Below are positions 1-8,040 of a DNA stretch of 64,000 bases, piece by piece. The position numbers and the translations under genes are program-made. The DNA comes from Solihabitans fulvus (GTDB lineage: Bacteria > Actinomycetota > Actinomycetes > Mycobacteriales > Pseudonocardiaceae): the NCBI RefSeq assembly GCF_008386585.1, contig NZ_VUOB01000003.1, positions 121,303 to 185,302 of the forward strand. Reading direction: 5' to 3'. Below the pieces are notes generated by a model. That model made no database searches. It was not told where the DNA came from and was given only the letters and a program-made list of their open reading frames with translations. Positions within the stretch are counted from its first letter, which is position 1. Each line of letters starts with the position of its first letter.

Positions 1-303
1 ACCGACGGGAAGGTCACCGTGCGGACGACCGTCACCAACACGGGCGCCAGCGCGGGCACCAACGTCGTGCCGGTCTACGTGCACACGCCGGTGAGTCGCG
101 TGCTGGTGCCGGACAAGCGGCTGGTCGGCTACGCGAGGGCGGACCTGAAGCCGGGTGAGCAGCGCGAGGTCACGGTCACCTTCGACGTCGGTACTCTGGC
201 GCTGACCAGCGGCGATGTGGACGCGGTCGGGAAGCGCGAGGTGCCGCGCGGCGCCTACCAGGTGGTGGTCGGCGACGCCGCCGTCGGGTTCACCGTGCGA
301 TAG
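1..303 (+). CDS. C-terminal fragment of a GH3 family glycosidase (Fn3-like domain)
   Basis: Only the last 100 codons are in the window; the reading frame is open from base 1 and stops at 301-303. The residues form a fibronectin-III-like domain of the kind that closes family 3 beta-glucosidases: a VTNTG segment, then a VYVHTPVSR segment, a GYARADLKPGE turn, and a final GAYQVVVGDAA strand. In GH3 enzymes this domain packs behind the catalytic domains and has no catalytic residues, so substrate and localisation cannot be judged here. It is followed by about 180 bp carrying the rpsT promoter. Family assignment rests on this domain alone. Confidence 0.75.
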   Translation, partial: TDGKVTVRTTVTNTGASAGTNVVPVYVHTPVSRVLVPDKRLVGYARADLKPGEQREVTVTFDVGTLALTSGDVDAVGKREVPRGAYQVVVGDAAVGFTVR

Positions 304-327
304 GCGGCCGCGCCGCAGCGGGCCGAG

Positions 328-357
328 TTGGGTGCGCCGATGACCCGCTGTTACTAT
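328..357 (+). promoter_or_regulatory. Possible rpsT promoter
   Basis: TTGGGT at 328-333 and TACTAT at 352-357 are separated by 18 bp and read toward rpsT. They resemble a housekeeping sigma-A -35/-10 pair and would give a leader of about 115 nt. No transcript data; pattern match only. Confidence 0.35.
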
Positions 358-481
358 TCTCGATCGTGCCGTGCGGCATTCCGTCATGGAGGAAAGCTGC
401 ACACGAGCCGTGCCCGTCACGGCGGTGTCAGCGCCACACAGTCGCGGCACGACCAACGTCTACCGAGATCGAGGCATTCGC

Positions 482-742
482 GTGGCCAACATCAAGTCCC
501 AGCTCAAGCGGATCAAGACGAACGAAGCGGCTCGGCTGCGGAACAAGTCCGTTAAGTCGTCGCTGAAGACCGCGATCCGCAAGTTCCGCGAGGCCGCCGA
601 GGCCGGTGACAAGGAGAAGGCGACCGCGATGCTGCGCGACGCCTCCCGCAAGCTGGACAAGGCCGCCAGCAAGGGCGTCATCCACGCCAACCAGGCGGCC
701 AACAAGAAGTCCGCGATGGCTCTGCGCGTCGACAAGATCTGA
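482..742 (+). CDS. rpsT: 30S ribosomal protein S20
   Basis: S20 binds 16S rRNA early in small-subunit assembly. The product is 86 residues, the usual S20 length, with the typical start [13 protein letters not shown] and the C-terminal [17 protein letters not shown] segment. It is very rich in lysine, arginine and alanine, as expected for an all-helical rRNA-binding protein. The GTG at 482 is chosen because it gives the standard N-terminus; the frame is open further upstream (to 371) but those residues do not resemble S20. It is transcribed toward holA, the common arrangement in actinobacteria. Confidence 0.96.
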   Translation: MANIKSQLKRIKTNEAARLRNKSVKSSLKTAIRKFREAAEAGDKEKATAMLRDASRKLDKAASKGVIHANQAANKKSAMALRVDKI

Positions 743-765
743 TTGTCGACCACCAGCTGACATCG

Positions 766-799
766 CAGCGGCGTCGTCCCCTCGGGGGCGGCGCCGCTG
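766..799 (+). terminator. Hairpin after rpsT
   Basis: Bases 766-781 pair with 784-799 in a long GC-rich stem that tolerates G-U pairs. It begins 24 bp after the rpsT stop and lies between the convergent rpsT and holA. There is no strong U-tract, as is common in actinobacteria. Confidence 0.55.
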
Positions 800-955
800 T
801 CGTCGTAAAGGGCGCCCGAGCTGCGCGCCGGCATCCAACGCCGAGCATCCGAGAACCGCCCGCTGACCGCGCACCCGCCCGCACCCAGCCCGCAGGCCGG
901 GATCCTCGCCACCCCGCAGCTTCGCTACCCCGCGCTTCTCGACCTCGCTACTTCG

Positions 956-1942
956 CTACCGTCCGCGCTGCTGGTGCGCGGCCACGATCCGCAGCACGGC
1001 CCGCTCGAGCGCGTAGTCGGGATCGGCCGCGGCACCCTTGACGTCCGCGTTCAGCCCGGCCACGACCTGCATGCACTCCGCGAGGCCCTGTTCGGTCCAG
1101 CCCCTGGCCTGGCCCTGGGCCTTCTTCACCTTCCACGGCGGCATGCCGAGCTGCCCGGCGAGCTGGAACGGGTCGGCGCGGCCGACGGCGGACACCCTGG
1201 CGACCGTCCGCACCGCGTCCGCGAGCGCGTCGGCCACCAGCACGTGCGCCACGCCGGTCTGCATGGCCCAGCGCAGCGCCTCCATCGCGCCGGCCCGGTC
1301 GCCGATCACGGCCTTCTCCGCGACGGCGAACCCGGTCACCTCGGCCCTGCCCCGGTGGTACCGGCGGACCGCGTCGGCATTCACCTTGCCTGCGGAGTCT
1401 GCGACGAGCTGCGACGCGGCCGCGGCGAGCTCCCGGAGATCGGAGCCGACGGCCTCGACCAGCGCCGCCACTCCCTCCGGGTCGATCTTGCCGCCCGCGG
1501 CGCGCACCTCGTTGCGCACGAAGGCGTCCCGGTCGGCCGGCTTGGTCAGCTTGGGGCACTCGGTGACCCGCGCGCCCGCCTTACGCAGCGCGGCCGGCAG
1601 CTCCTTGGCCACCTTGCTGCGCCCGCCACCGGTGTGCACCACGACGAGGGTGATGCCGTCGGCCGGATGGGCGCAGTAGGAGATGACCGCGTCCGCGATC
1701 TCCTTGCCCGCCTCCTGCGCGGCCTCCAGCACGATCACCCTCCCCTCGGCGAACAGCGAGGGGCTGACCAGCTCGGCAAGCTCCGGCGGCGTGAGATCGG
1801 TCACTCTGACCCTGGTCAGGTCGGCCTGCGAATCGGCCAACCGCGCGGCTTCGAACGCGGTCCGCACCGCCCGTTCGACCAGCAACTCCTCGTCGCCGAG
1901 GATCAGGTGCAACGGGTCCGGCGTGACGGCTGGCGCATTCAC
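956..1942 (-). CDS. holA: DNA polymerase III subunit delta
   Basis: The delta subunit is the clamp-loader wrench that opens the beta sliding clamp. The protein is about 328 residues, starts with the characteristic PLHLILGDEELLVERAV segment, has the middle VVVHTGGGRSKVAKEL region of the AAA+-like fold (without a functional Walker A, as usual for delta), and ends in a helical collar domain with PFQLAGQLGMPPWKVKKA. The GTG at 1942 is preferred because GAGG lies 9 bases before it; a TTG at 1969 would add nine residues. In many actinobacteria holA follows comEC directly; here the threonine-synthase-family gene sits between them on the other strand. Its 5' end diverges from the SAM riboswitch. Confidence 0.93.
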   Translation of the reverse strand: MNAPAVTPDPLHLILGDEELLVERAVRTAFEAARLADSQADLTRVRVTDLTPPELAELVSPSLFAEGRVIVLEAAQEAGKEIADAVISYCAHPADGITLVVVHTGGGRSKVAKELPAALRKAGARVTECPKLTKPADRDAFVRNEVRAAGGKIDPEGVAALVEAVGSDLRELAAAASQLVADSAGKVNADAVRRYHRGRAEVTGFAVAEKAVIGDRAGAMEALRWAMQTGVAHVLVADALADAVRTVARVSAVGRADPFQLAGQLGMPPWKVKKAQGQARGWTEQGLAECMQVVAGLNADVKGAAADPDYALERAVLRIVAAHQQRGR

Positions 1943-2052
1943 GACGCCAATCCTCGCACGACCCGCCAACAGCCCGTCGCCTCCCGCATCGTGGGCAACC
2001 CTGGCCCCGCCCCGAGATCATGCCGTAACGTGGACGGCACAACTGAATACCG

Positions 2053-2181
2053 CTCATCCAGAGGGGCAGAGGGATCGGCCCGACGAAGCCCCGGCAACCG
2101 GCGTCAACCAGCTCGCTTCAGCGCGGGCTTATTCAGACGATCACGGTGCCAATTCCGACCCGCAGACGCGGGAAAGATGAG
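2053..2181 (+). promoter_or_regulatory. SAM-I (S-box) riboswitch
   Basis: The 129-nt leader shows the S-box core in order: P1 5' strand CUCAUC (2053-2058), AGAGGGGCAGAGGGAU, GGCCCGACGAAGCCCCGGCAACC, then GGUGCCAAUUCC and the P1 3' strand GAUGAG (2176-2181), which pairs exactly with 2053-2058. These are the conserved ligand-binding and kink-turn blocks of the SAM-I class. The last P1 base (2181) is also the first base of the GGAG ribosome-binding site (2181-2184) of the downstream gene, and no U-tract terminator is visible. This suggests SAM binding lowers translation. Control by SAM implies the gene serves methionine metabolism. Confidence 0.9.
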
Positions 2182-2194
2182 GAGACACCTCGCG

Positions 2195-3460
2195 ATGACT
2201 GCTGTCAGTGCGCCAACGAGCGCCGGTACTTCCTTCGACCTTGGCCCCGCCCGTGCGTTGTCCTGTCGGGAATGCGGCCACCAGATCCCCCTCGCCGCCG
2301 AGTTCGCCTGCGCCGAGTGTTTCGGGCCGCTGGAAGTGGCCTACGAGTTCGGCAAGATCCGGCGCGAGGACATCGAAGCCGGACCCAAGTCGATCTGGCG
2401 CTACCGCGGCCTGCTCCCCGTTCCGTCCGATGTGGACAGTCACCCGAACACCGATCCCGGCCTGACCCGCCTGGTGCGCGCCGACCGGCTCGGCGCCGCG
2501 CTCGGCGTCAAGAACCTGTGGGTCAAGGACGACACCGGCAACCCGACCCACTCGTTCAAGGACCGCGTGGTGGCCGTCGCGCTCGCCGCCGCACGGCAGC
2601 TCGGCTTCACCGTGCTGGCCTGCCCGTCGACGGGCAACCTGGCCAACGCGGTCGCCGCCGCGGCGGCCCGCGCCGGCTGGCAGTCGGTCGTGCTGATCCC
2701 CTCCTCGCTCGAGCGGGCCAAGGTGCTCACCACCGCCGTGTACGACGGCGCGCTGCTCGCCGTCGACGGCAACTACGACGACGTGAACCGGCTCGCCACC
2801 GAACTGGCCTCGGAGCACGAGGACTGGGCGTTCGTCAACGTCAACGTCCGCCCGTACTACGCCGAGGGCTCCAAGACCCTGGCCTACGAGGTCGCCGAGC
2901 AGCTCGGCTGGCGGCTGCCAGGTCAGATCGTGGTGCCGGTGGCGTCCGGATCCCAGCTCACCAAGGTGGACAAGGGTTTCCGCGAGTTCGGCGAACTCGG
3001 CCTCGTCGAGCCGACCCCGTACCGCGTGTTCGGCGCGCAGGCCACCGGCTGCTCGCCGGTGTCCGCCGCGTACAAGTCGGGCCTCGACGTGGTCGCCCCG
3101 GTCCGCCCGGACACGATCGCCCGCTCGCTCGCGATCGGCGCACCGGCCGACGGCCCCTACGTGCTGGACGCCGTGCGCCGGACCGGCGGCGCGGTCGAGG
3201 ACGTCACCGACGAAGAGGTCGTCGAGGGCATCCGGCTGCTGGCCAGGACCGAGGGCATCTTCGCGGAGACCGCAGGCGGCGTGACCGTCGCGACCGCGAA
3301 GAAGCTGATCGAGACCGGCCAGCTCGACCCGGACGCCGAGACCGTGCTGCTGATCACCGGCGACGGCCTCAAGACCCTCGACGCGGTCGCCGACCGCATC
3401 GGCCCGAAGGCCACCGTTCCTCCTTCCGCCAAGGCGGTCCGCGAAGCGCTCGGCTTCTGA
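2195..3460 (+). CDS. Threonine-synthase-family PLP enzyme under SAM control (possible MetM-type)
   Basis: A 421-residue fold-type-II PLP enzyme of the threonine synthase family, which acts on O-phosphohomoserine. An N-terminal zinc ribbon has C24-x2-C27 and C39-x2-C42. The PLP lysine is K122 in the SFKDR motif, the CPSTGNLANAVAAAAARAG segment is the phosphate-binding region, and a glycine-rich turn follows near GSQLTKVDKG. The ATG at 2195 follows GGAG by 10 bases. No thrB, hom or thrA lies nearby; instead a SAM-I riboswitch precedes it, so methionine status controls it. As I recall, a threonine-synthase homologue (MetM) in Streptomyces makes homocysteine from O-phosphohomoserine with a ThiS-like sulfur carrier. 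This gene could be that enzyme or a true ThrC; no carrier gene is adjacent. Confidence 0.85.
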   Translation: MTAVSAPTSAGTSFDLGPARALSCRECGHQIPLAAEFACAECFGPLEVAYEFGKIRREDIEAGPKSIWRYRGLLPVPSDVDSHPNTDPGLTRLVRADRLGAALGVKNLWVKDDTGNPTHSFKDRVVAVALAAARQLGFTVLACPSTGNLANAVAAAAARAGWQSVVLIPSSLERAKVLTTAVYDGALLAVDGNYDDVNRLATELASEHEDWAFVNVNVRPYYAEGSKTLAYEVAEQLGWRLPGQIVVPVASGSQLTKVDKGFREFGELGLVEPTPYRVFGAQATGCSPVSAAYKSGLDVVAPVRPDTIARSLAIGAPADGPYVLDAVRRTGGAVEDVTDEEVVEGIRLLARTEGIFAETAGGVTVATAKKLIETGQLDPDAETVLLITGDGLKTLDAVADRIGPKATVPPSAKAVREALGF

Positions 3461-3561
3461 TCGGCCGCGACAACCTTTCCCCAGCAACGGAAACACCGAA
3501 ACCAAGACGCACATCGCAAGTCCGGTGACCGGCACGGCGCCCCCGTGGTCCGCATCGGCAA

Positions 3562-3596
3562 CCTCGGCCACCGTCCCGCCAGGACGGTGGCCGAGG
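3562..3596. terminator. Bidirectional hairpin between convergent genes
   Basis: A perfect 15-bp inverted repeat (3562-3576 with 3582-3596, 5-base loop CGCCA) lies between the threonine-synthase-family gene and comEC, which converge. It probably terminates both. Confidence 0.7.
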
Positions 3597-3624
3597 CGCG
3601 TCAGCGCCCCACAGTTCTGGTGCT

Positions 3625-5964
3625 CTAATGCCTGGGCGGCCCGCGCGGGTCGCCGCGCCGAACCACCCGTGCCCCGGTCAGCACGGCGGTGTCGCCGGCC
3701 TGGTCGGTGCGCAGCACCAGGGCGCCCTGCCCGGCGAGCAGGTCGATCACCGGCTGGTTCGGGTGGCCGTACCTGTTGCCCGCGCCGACGCTGATCAACG
3801 CCACCCTCGGCCGCACCGCCGCCAGGAACTTCGGCAGCGAGTACCGCGAGCCGTGGTGCGGCACCTTCAGCACGTCGGCGCTGAGGTCCGCCCGGTCGGC
3901 AAGCAGCGCGGCCTGCCCGGCGAACTCGACGTCCCCGGTCAGCAGCACCCGCCCCACCGACGTGGTCGCCCGCAGCACCAGCGACGCGTCGTTGATCAGC
4001 GAGCCGGGATCGCCGCTGCTCGCCCACTGACCCAGCCGATGCGGGCCGAGCACCTCGACGGCCAGGCCCGGCCAGTCCAGCCGGTCCCCCGCTTCGAGCT
4101 CCACCAGCGGCACACCCGCCGCGCGGGTCTGCCTCGCCACCTCCTCCCATGCCCATGACGGTTGTTTCAACGGCCCCACCGCGACCGCCCCGACCGCGTG
4201 CTCCGCGAGCACCGCGCCGAGACCGCCGATGTGGTCCGCATGCAGGTGACTGAGGATCACCAGCGGAATGGTCCCGACGCCGAGCCTGCGCAGGCACTCC
4301 GCGATCGGCGCCGGGTCCGGCCCGGTGTCCACGAGCACCGCCCGATCCGGTTCGGCCGTGGCCAGCACCGCGGCGTCGCCCTGCCCGACGTCGCAGCTCA
4401 CCACCCCCCAACCGGCGGCCGGCCAGCCCGGCGACACCGCGCCGACGGGCACCAGCACGACCAGCACCCCGATCAGGACGGCGGCCAGCAGCACCCGGAA
4501 CCGCCGCAGCCGCAGCAACACGACCGCACCGGCCAACGTCCCGGCGAGCAGCAGTCCACCGCCCCAGCCGCCAGGCCACCCGATCGTCGCGCCCGGCACG
4601 GCGGACGCCCACCGGCCCACGGTGATCAGCCAGCTGGTCTCCGGTCCGGCGAGGCGCACCAGGAACTCCCCGACGCCCTGGTGCAGCGGGGTGAGCACCG
4701 TGGCGAGCACCCCGAGCAGCGTTGCCGGCGCGACCGCCGGCTCGGCCAGCATGTTGGCCGCCACGGTGACCAGGCTGACCTGCCCGGACAGCCCAGCGAG
4801 GACCGGCTCGGTGACGAGGCTCGCCGCCACCGGCACCGCGAGCGCCTCGGCGATGCCCTCCGGCAGGCCCCGCTTGCGCAGCCTGGCCACCCAGCGAGGA
4901 GCGAGCGCCACCAGCGCCCCGGTGGCCAGCACCGACAGGGCGAACCCGGCGTGCTTGCCCAGGCTCGGGTCGTACAGCAGGAGCCCGATGACGGTCGTCG
5001 CCAGGGCCGGCAGCCCCGACCGCTCTCGGCCGAGCACCAGGGCGAGCAGCCCGACCGCGCCCATCACGGCCGCCCGCAGCACGCTCGGATCCGGCCCGGT
5101 CAGGATCACGAACCCGACCAGGACGACCAGCGCGCCGCCTCCGCGCACCCTCGGCCCCAGCCGCAGTGCGCGCAGCAGCAACAAGGCCGCGCCACAGACG
5201 ATGGCGACGTTGGCCCCGCTGACGGCCGTGAGGTGGGACAGCCCGGCCACCCGGAACTCCTCGGTCACGCGCTGCGGGAGCGCGCTGGTGTCGCCGACGA
5301 CGAGTCCGGGCAACAGGCCTGCGGGTTCCGCGTCGAGCACGGCGCAGGACCGGCGCAGTCCCTGTCGCAGGGATTCCGCGCCGCGCTGCCACATCGACGC
5401 CGGCTCCAGCCCTTCGGGCGGTCCGCGCACGCGCAGGACCGCGACGGTCAGCTCGCCGGGCCGGGCGGGCGCGAGCACTCCGGTCGCCTGGAGCGACTGG
5501 CCCGGCAGCAGGTCGTTCCAGCGCTGGGCCGGTGCCATGAGGAGCACATCGCCGCCCTGTTCCACGACCTCTGTGCCGACCTTTGCCCAGCGCAGGTCGG
5601 CCTCGATCAGCACTTGGTTGATCTGAGCCTGGCGTCCGCCGAAACCCACCGAGACGAGCCCGCGAGGGTGGGCGCTCACCTCGACCGACATGGTCGTCGG
5701 CGTCGCACGCTCGGCCGCCTCGCGCAGCGGATGCGTGGCAGAGCTGTGCAGTCGGAGCCCGATCCAGCCGGACGCAGCCGACGCGCAGACCAGCAACGCG
5801 ACCACGGCGGCCCGACACCACCAACCGCGCCACCACGCCAACCCGCCGACGCAGCAGGCGACGACCCCGCCGAACACGGCCGCCGGCCAGCCCCAGTAGA
5901 GGCCGGTCAGAGCGACGGCCCAGACGGCCAGGGCGGACGGCACGAGCCGGTAGGCGCCGCTCAT
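3625..5964 (-). CDS. comEC: ComEC/Rec2 competence-type DNA channel protein
   Basis: ComEC forms the membrane channel for single-stranded DNA uptake in competent bacteria. The 779-residue product has an N-terminal block of membrane helices, a middle Competence domain (LSHLTAVSGANVAI) with more helices, and a C-terminal metallo-beta-lactamase domain with the metal motif HLHADH and a later PHHGSRYS. Length and domain order are standard. The ATG at 5964 is chosen because the protein then begins immediately before the first membrane helix; the frame runs on to 6168 through a proline/arginine-rich stretch that belongs to the upstream tandem repeat. It pairs with comEA upstream. Whether the organism is naturally competent cannot be read from this. 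Confidence 0.93.
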   Translation of the reverse strand: MSGAYRLVPSALAVWAVALTGLYWGWPAAVFGGVVACCVGGLAWWRGWWCRAAVVALLVCASAASGWIGLRLHSSATHPLREAAERATPTTMSVEVSAHPRGLVSVGFGGRQAQINQVLIEADLRWAKVGTEVVEQGGDVLLMAPAQRWNDLLPGQSLQATGVLAPARPGELTVAVLRVRGPPEGLEPASMWQRGAESLRQGLRRSCAVLDAEPAGLLPGLVVGDTSALPQRVTEEFRVAGLSHLTAVSGANVAIVCGAALLLLRALRLGPRVRGGGALVVLVGFVILTGPDPSVLRAAVMGAVGLLALVLGRERSGLPALATTVIGLLLYDPSLGKHAGFALSVLATGALVALAPRWVARLRKRGLPEGIAEALAVPVAASLVTEPVLAGLSGQVSLVTVAANMLAEPAVAPATLLGVLATVLTPLHQGVGEFLVRLAGPETSWLITVGRWASAVPGATIGWPGGWGGGLLLAGTLAGAVVLLRLRRFRVLLAAVLIGVLVVLVPVGAVSPGWPAAGWGVVSCDVGQGDAAVLATAEPDRAVLVDTGPDPAPIAECLRRLGVGTIPLVILSHLHADHIGGLGAVLAEHAVGAVAVGPLKQPSWAWEEVARQTRAAGVPLVELEAGDRLDWPGLAVEVLGPHRLGQWASSGDPGSLINDASLVLRATTSVGRVLLTGDVEFAGQAALLADRADLSADVLKVPHHGSRYSLPKFLAAVRPRVALISVGAGNRYGHPNQPVIDLLAGQGALVLRTDQAGDTAVLTGARVVRRGDPRGPPRH

Positions 5965-6845
5965 GTCCGCACCTGCGCAATCGGTTGGTTGGGTTGGTGG
6001 CGGCGGTGTTTGTTCCGGTGGACGGTGTTGGGGTGGCGGTTGAGGGGTTGGGGCGAGTGGTTTTCTGCCTCTCCGTTGACGGCGGGACGGCGGTTGAGGG
6101 ACTTGGACGGCTGGATCTGCTTGCACTGACTGACGGAGCGGTGCATGACGCTGTTCATGCCCGGACAACCCGAGCGAGCGATTGAGGTAGGTGGTGTGCT
6201 CGCAGGCCCACGAGCGTTGGAGTGGCAGTTAATGGATCGGGGCGAGTGGTTTTCGACCACTCCGTTGACGGCGGGACGGCGGTTAAAGGATCGGGACGGC
6301 TGGATCTGCTTGTGTTGGTTGACCGAGCGGTCCATGGCGCTGTTCATGCCCGGACAACCTGGGCGAGCGATTGAGGTTGACGGTGTGCACGCGGGCCCGC
6401 GAGCCTTGGGGTGACAGTTAATGGACCGAGACGAGTGGTTTTCGACCACTCCATCGACGACGAGATGACGGTTGAGGGATCGGCACGGGTGGATCTGCTT
6501 GCGCTGGCTGACGGAGCGGAAGGTGGTGGCCAGGTTGCTGCTCGGGGGCGCGTTGTGTGGTGGGTTGATGGGCGGTGCTGCGGTTCGTGGGGTGGGGGTC
6601 GAACACGTTGGCTGGTCGGGGTTTGTCGGGTTCGGACTCGGCGAGGTTGTCGAGTCGGGGCCTGGCACGGAGATCGGTTGCCTGGCGTTCGTCGACGCGC
6701 TCGTCGGTCGCGCGGGCGTCTGGTGTGTCTGGCGAAGGCTGCGGTGTGGGTGTGGGTCGTCGGACAGCCGGAGTTGGAGAAGCTGGCCGTGGCGATCGAT
6801 AGTGCGGAGTGCGCTCATCGCGGTGGTCTTCATCAACTCCTCCAA
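5961..6845 (-). CDS. Doubtful repeat-containing ORF between comEA and comEC
   Basis: A 294-codon frame starts 65 bp after the comEA stop and ends in an ATGA overlap with the comEC start. It is rich in Asn, Ser, His, Pro, Arg and Thr, with no hydrophobic core, signal peptide or recognised domain. Its second half repeats a 63-residue unit (for example MNSVMHRSV and KQIQPSRSFNRRPAVNG) because the DNA beneath is a 189-bp tandem repeat. My hand count of differences between repeat copies gives about 21 third-, 12 second- and 11 first-position changes in this frame, only a mild third-position excess. A plus-strand frame shares the same third positions but contains stops. No good ribosome-binding site precedes 6845. 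It may be a chance frame. Confidence 0.2.
   Translation of the reverse strand: MEELMKTTAMSALRTIDRHGQLLQLRLSDDPHPHRSLRQTHQTPARPTSASTNARQPISVPGPDSTTSPSPNPTNPDQPTCSTPTPRTAAPPINPPHNAPPSSNLATTFRSVSQRKQIHPCRSLNRHLVVDGVVENHSSRSINCHPKARGPACTPSTSIARPGCPGMNSAMDRSVNQHKQIQPSRSFNRRPAVNGVVENHSPRSINCHSNARGPASTPPTSIARSGCPGMNSVMHRSVSQCKQIQPSKSLNRRPAVNGEAENHSPQPLNRHPNTVHRNKHRRHQPNQPIAQVRT
6055..6531. repeat. 189-bp tandem repeat, about 2.5 copies
   Basis: Three copies begin at 6055, 6244 and 6433, exactly 189 bp apart; the third degenerates after about 100 bp. Each starts with GAGTGGTTTTC. Copies two and three contain a perfect hairpin, GAGTGG with CCACTC around a 7-base loop, while copy one has lost its right arm. 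Base composition is noticeably lower in GC and G/T-skewed on the plus strand compared with flanking genes. The repeat fills the gap between comEA and comEC (5965-6910), which are normally adjacent. No transposase or terminal repeats are visible. Confidence 0.85.
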
Positions 6846-6910
6846 CTGTCGGGTTAGCAGAACGGCATAGATATGGTTGGTGGCAACGAATTCAGCGGAG
6901 CGAGGACCGG

Positions 6911-7774
6911 TTAGACCCGCACTCGGGCGATCAGCTGGGAGAGGCGGTTGCCTCTTAGGCCTTCGACCTCGCGTAGTTGGTTCACGGACCGAAATCGGCC
7001 GTGTTGTTCGCGCCAGTCGACTATGCGTTGCGCGGTCACCAAACCCACTCCTGGCAGGGCGTCCAACTGTTCCCTCGTTGCCGCGTTGAGGTCGAGCTTC
7101 GCGCCCGGCGCGGGTGAACCGCCTCCGAGCACAGGCTGTTGCTCAGCGGCTGGCACGCCGACGGCGATCTGTTCGCCGTCGGCCAACCGGCGGGCGAGGT
7201 TGAGTGCACTCAGGTCCACGCCCGGATTGGCTCCGCCGGCCGCGCGCAGGGCGTCTGCCACCCTGGCGTTGGCCGGCAGGGTGGCCAGTCCCGGTTTGGG
7301 CACCGCGCCAACGACGTTCACGACGACGTCGGCCTCGGCGTCCTTGGTGGGGTCGGCGGAGTGCCCTGTCGACTGGGACCGCTGGCTGACCACCGCCGCG
7401 GGCAGGGCCGGGACGGGCTCGACCGAGGGTCGCGCCAGCCAGGATCCGGTCGCCGCAAGCACTGCCGCCACGGCGGCGACCGCCGAGAGGACCGGGACCA
7501 TTCGACGCCTGGCCTTGTCTGGGGCGCGGGCGGCGGCCGGGACCCATCTCTCGACCAGGCGGCCTGCGCGCCTGCGCACGCGTCCCTGGCGGGGTGGTGA
7601 ACCGTCGGTTGTCGGAGACTCCTCGGGTGGCGAATCGAGCGGAGGAGTGAGGGGTTGAGTGCTAGGGGAGGCGGGCGATGGGTTGGGGGGTGCCGCCAGT
7701 TGGTCGACCAGGGCGGCCAGGCGGGCTCGGGGGTGGTTGTTGTCGTTACGGCGGTGGGGCTGGTGATCGAACAT
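6911..7774 (-). CDS. comEA: ComEA-family helix-hairpin-helix DNA-binding protein
   Basis: ComEA is the membrane-anchored receptor that hands double-stranded DNA to ComEC. The 287-residue protein has a long basic, proline-rich cytoplasmic N-terminus, one transmembrane helix (VLSAVAAVAAVLAATGSWLA), an SLBB domain (VVNVVGAVPKPG to NLARRLADGEQIAV) and a C-terminal pair of helix-hairpin-helix motifs (LDLNAATREQLDALPGVG and VNQLREVEGL). This is the usual actinobacterial ComEA layout. It lies upstream of comEC on the same strand, separated by about 950 bp of repeat DNA instead of the usual tight spacing. The ATG at 7774 has only a weak ribosome-binding site. Confidence 0.9.
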   Translation of the reverse strand: MFDHQPHRRNDNNHPRARLAALVDQLAAPPNPSPASPSTQPLTPPLDSPPEESPTTDGSPPRQGRVRRRAGRLVERWVPAAARAPDKARRRMVPVLSAVAAVAAVLAATGSWLARPSVEPVPALPAAVVSQRSQSTGHSADPTKDAEADVVVNVVGAVPKPGLATLPANARVADALRAAGGANPGVDLSALNLARRLADGEQIAVGVPAAEQQPVLGGGSPAPGAKLDLNAATREQLDALPGVGLVTAQRIVDWREQHGRFRSVNQLREVEGLRGNRLSQLIARVRV

Positions 7775-8040
7775 GGGACGGACGCTAGGCGGGTGTCCGG
7801 GGCGGCGCGATGATGAAGCTGTCCACTGTGGACAAGGTGAGGGGTTGTGGATAAGTAGGGGTTGGTGTTCAGCCGAATGGGTGGGGGTGTCGGGGTTTGG
7901 TGCGAGAATGTCGCGCCCTCTGGGCGCGGACCTTGATCCGGATTTGGCGCGGGCATGCGGGCGAGTCTTGGCGCACCCTTAGGCGCGGGCTTTGCTGCGG
8001 GATCTGCTGTGGGCTTTGGTGCGGGGAGTGCCGGGCCCGG

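Noticed and set aside
974..3460. Extension of the threonine-synthase-family frame upstream to 974
   Set aside because: The extension runs antisense to holA and through the riboswitch; the ATG at 2195 with GGAG is the real start.
3461..3624. A ThiS/MoaD-like carrier gene next to the threonine-synthase-family gene
   Set aside because: The 164-bp gap is too short and filled by the terminator; no frame of suitable length ends in GG.
2141..5980. 1279-codon minus-strand frame over the threonine-synthase-family gene and comEC
   Set aside because: It lies antisense to the first gene and out of frame with comEC, is dominated by Arg/Gly/Ala, and has no domain; a high-GC shadow.
7775..8040. Small plus-strand gene between comEA and degV
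   Set aside because: Only short frames with weak starts and no similarity; the region is low-complexity G-rich DNA.
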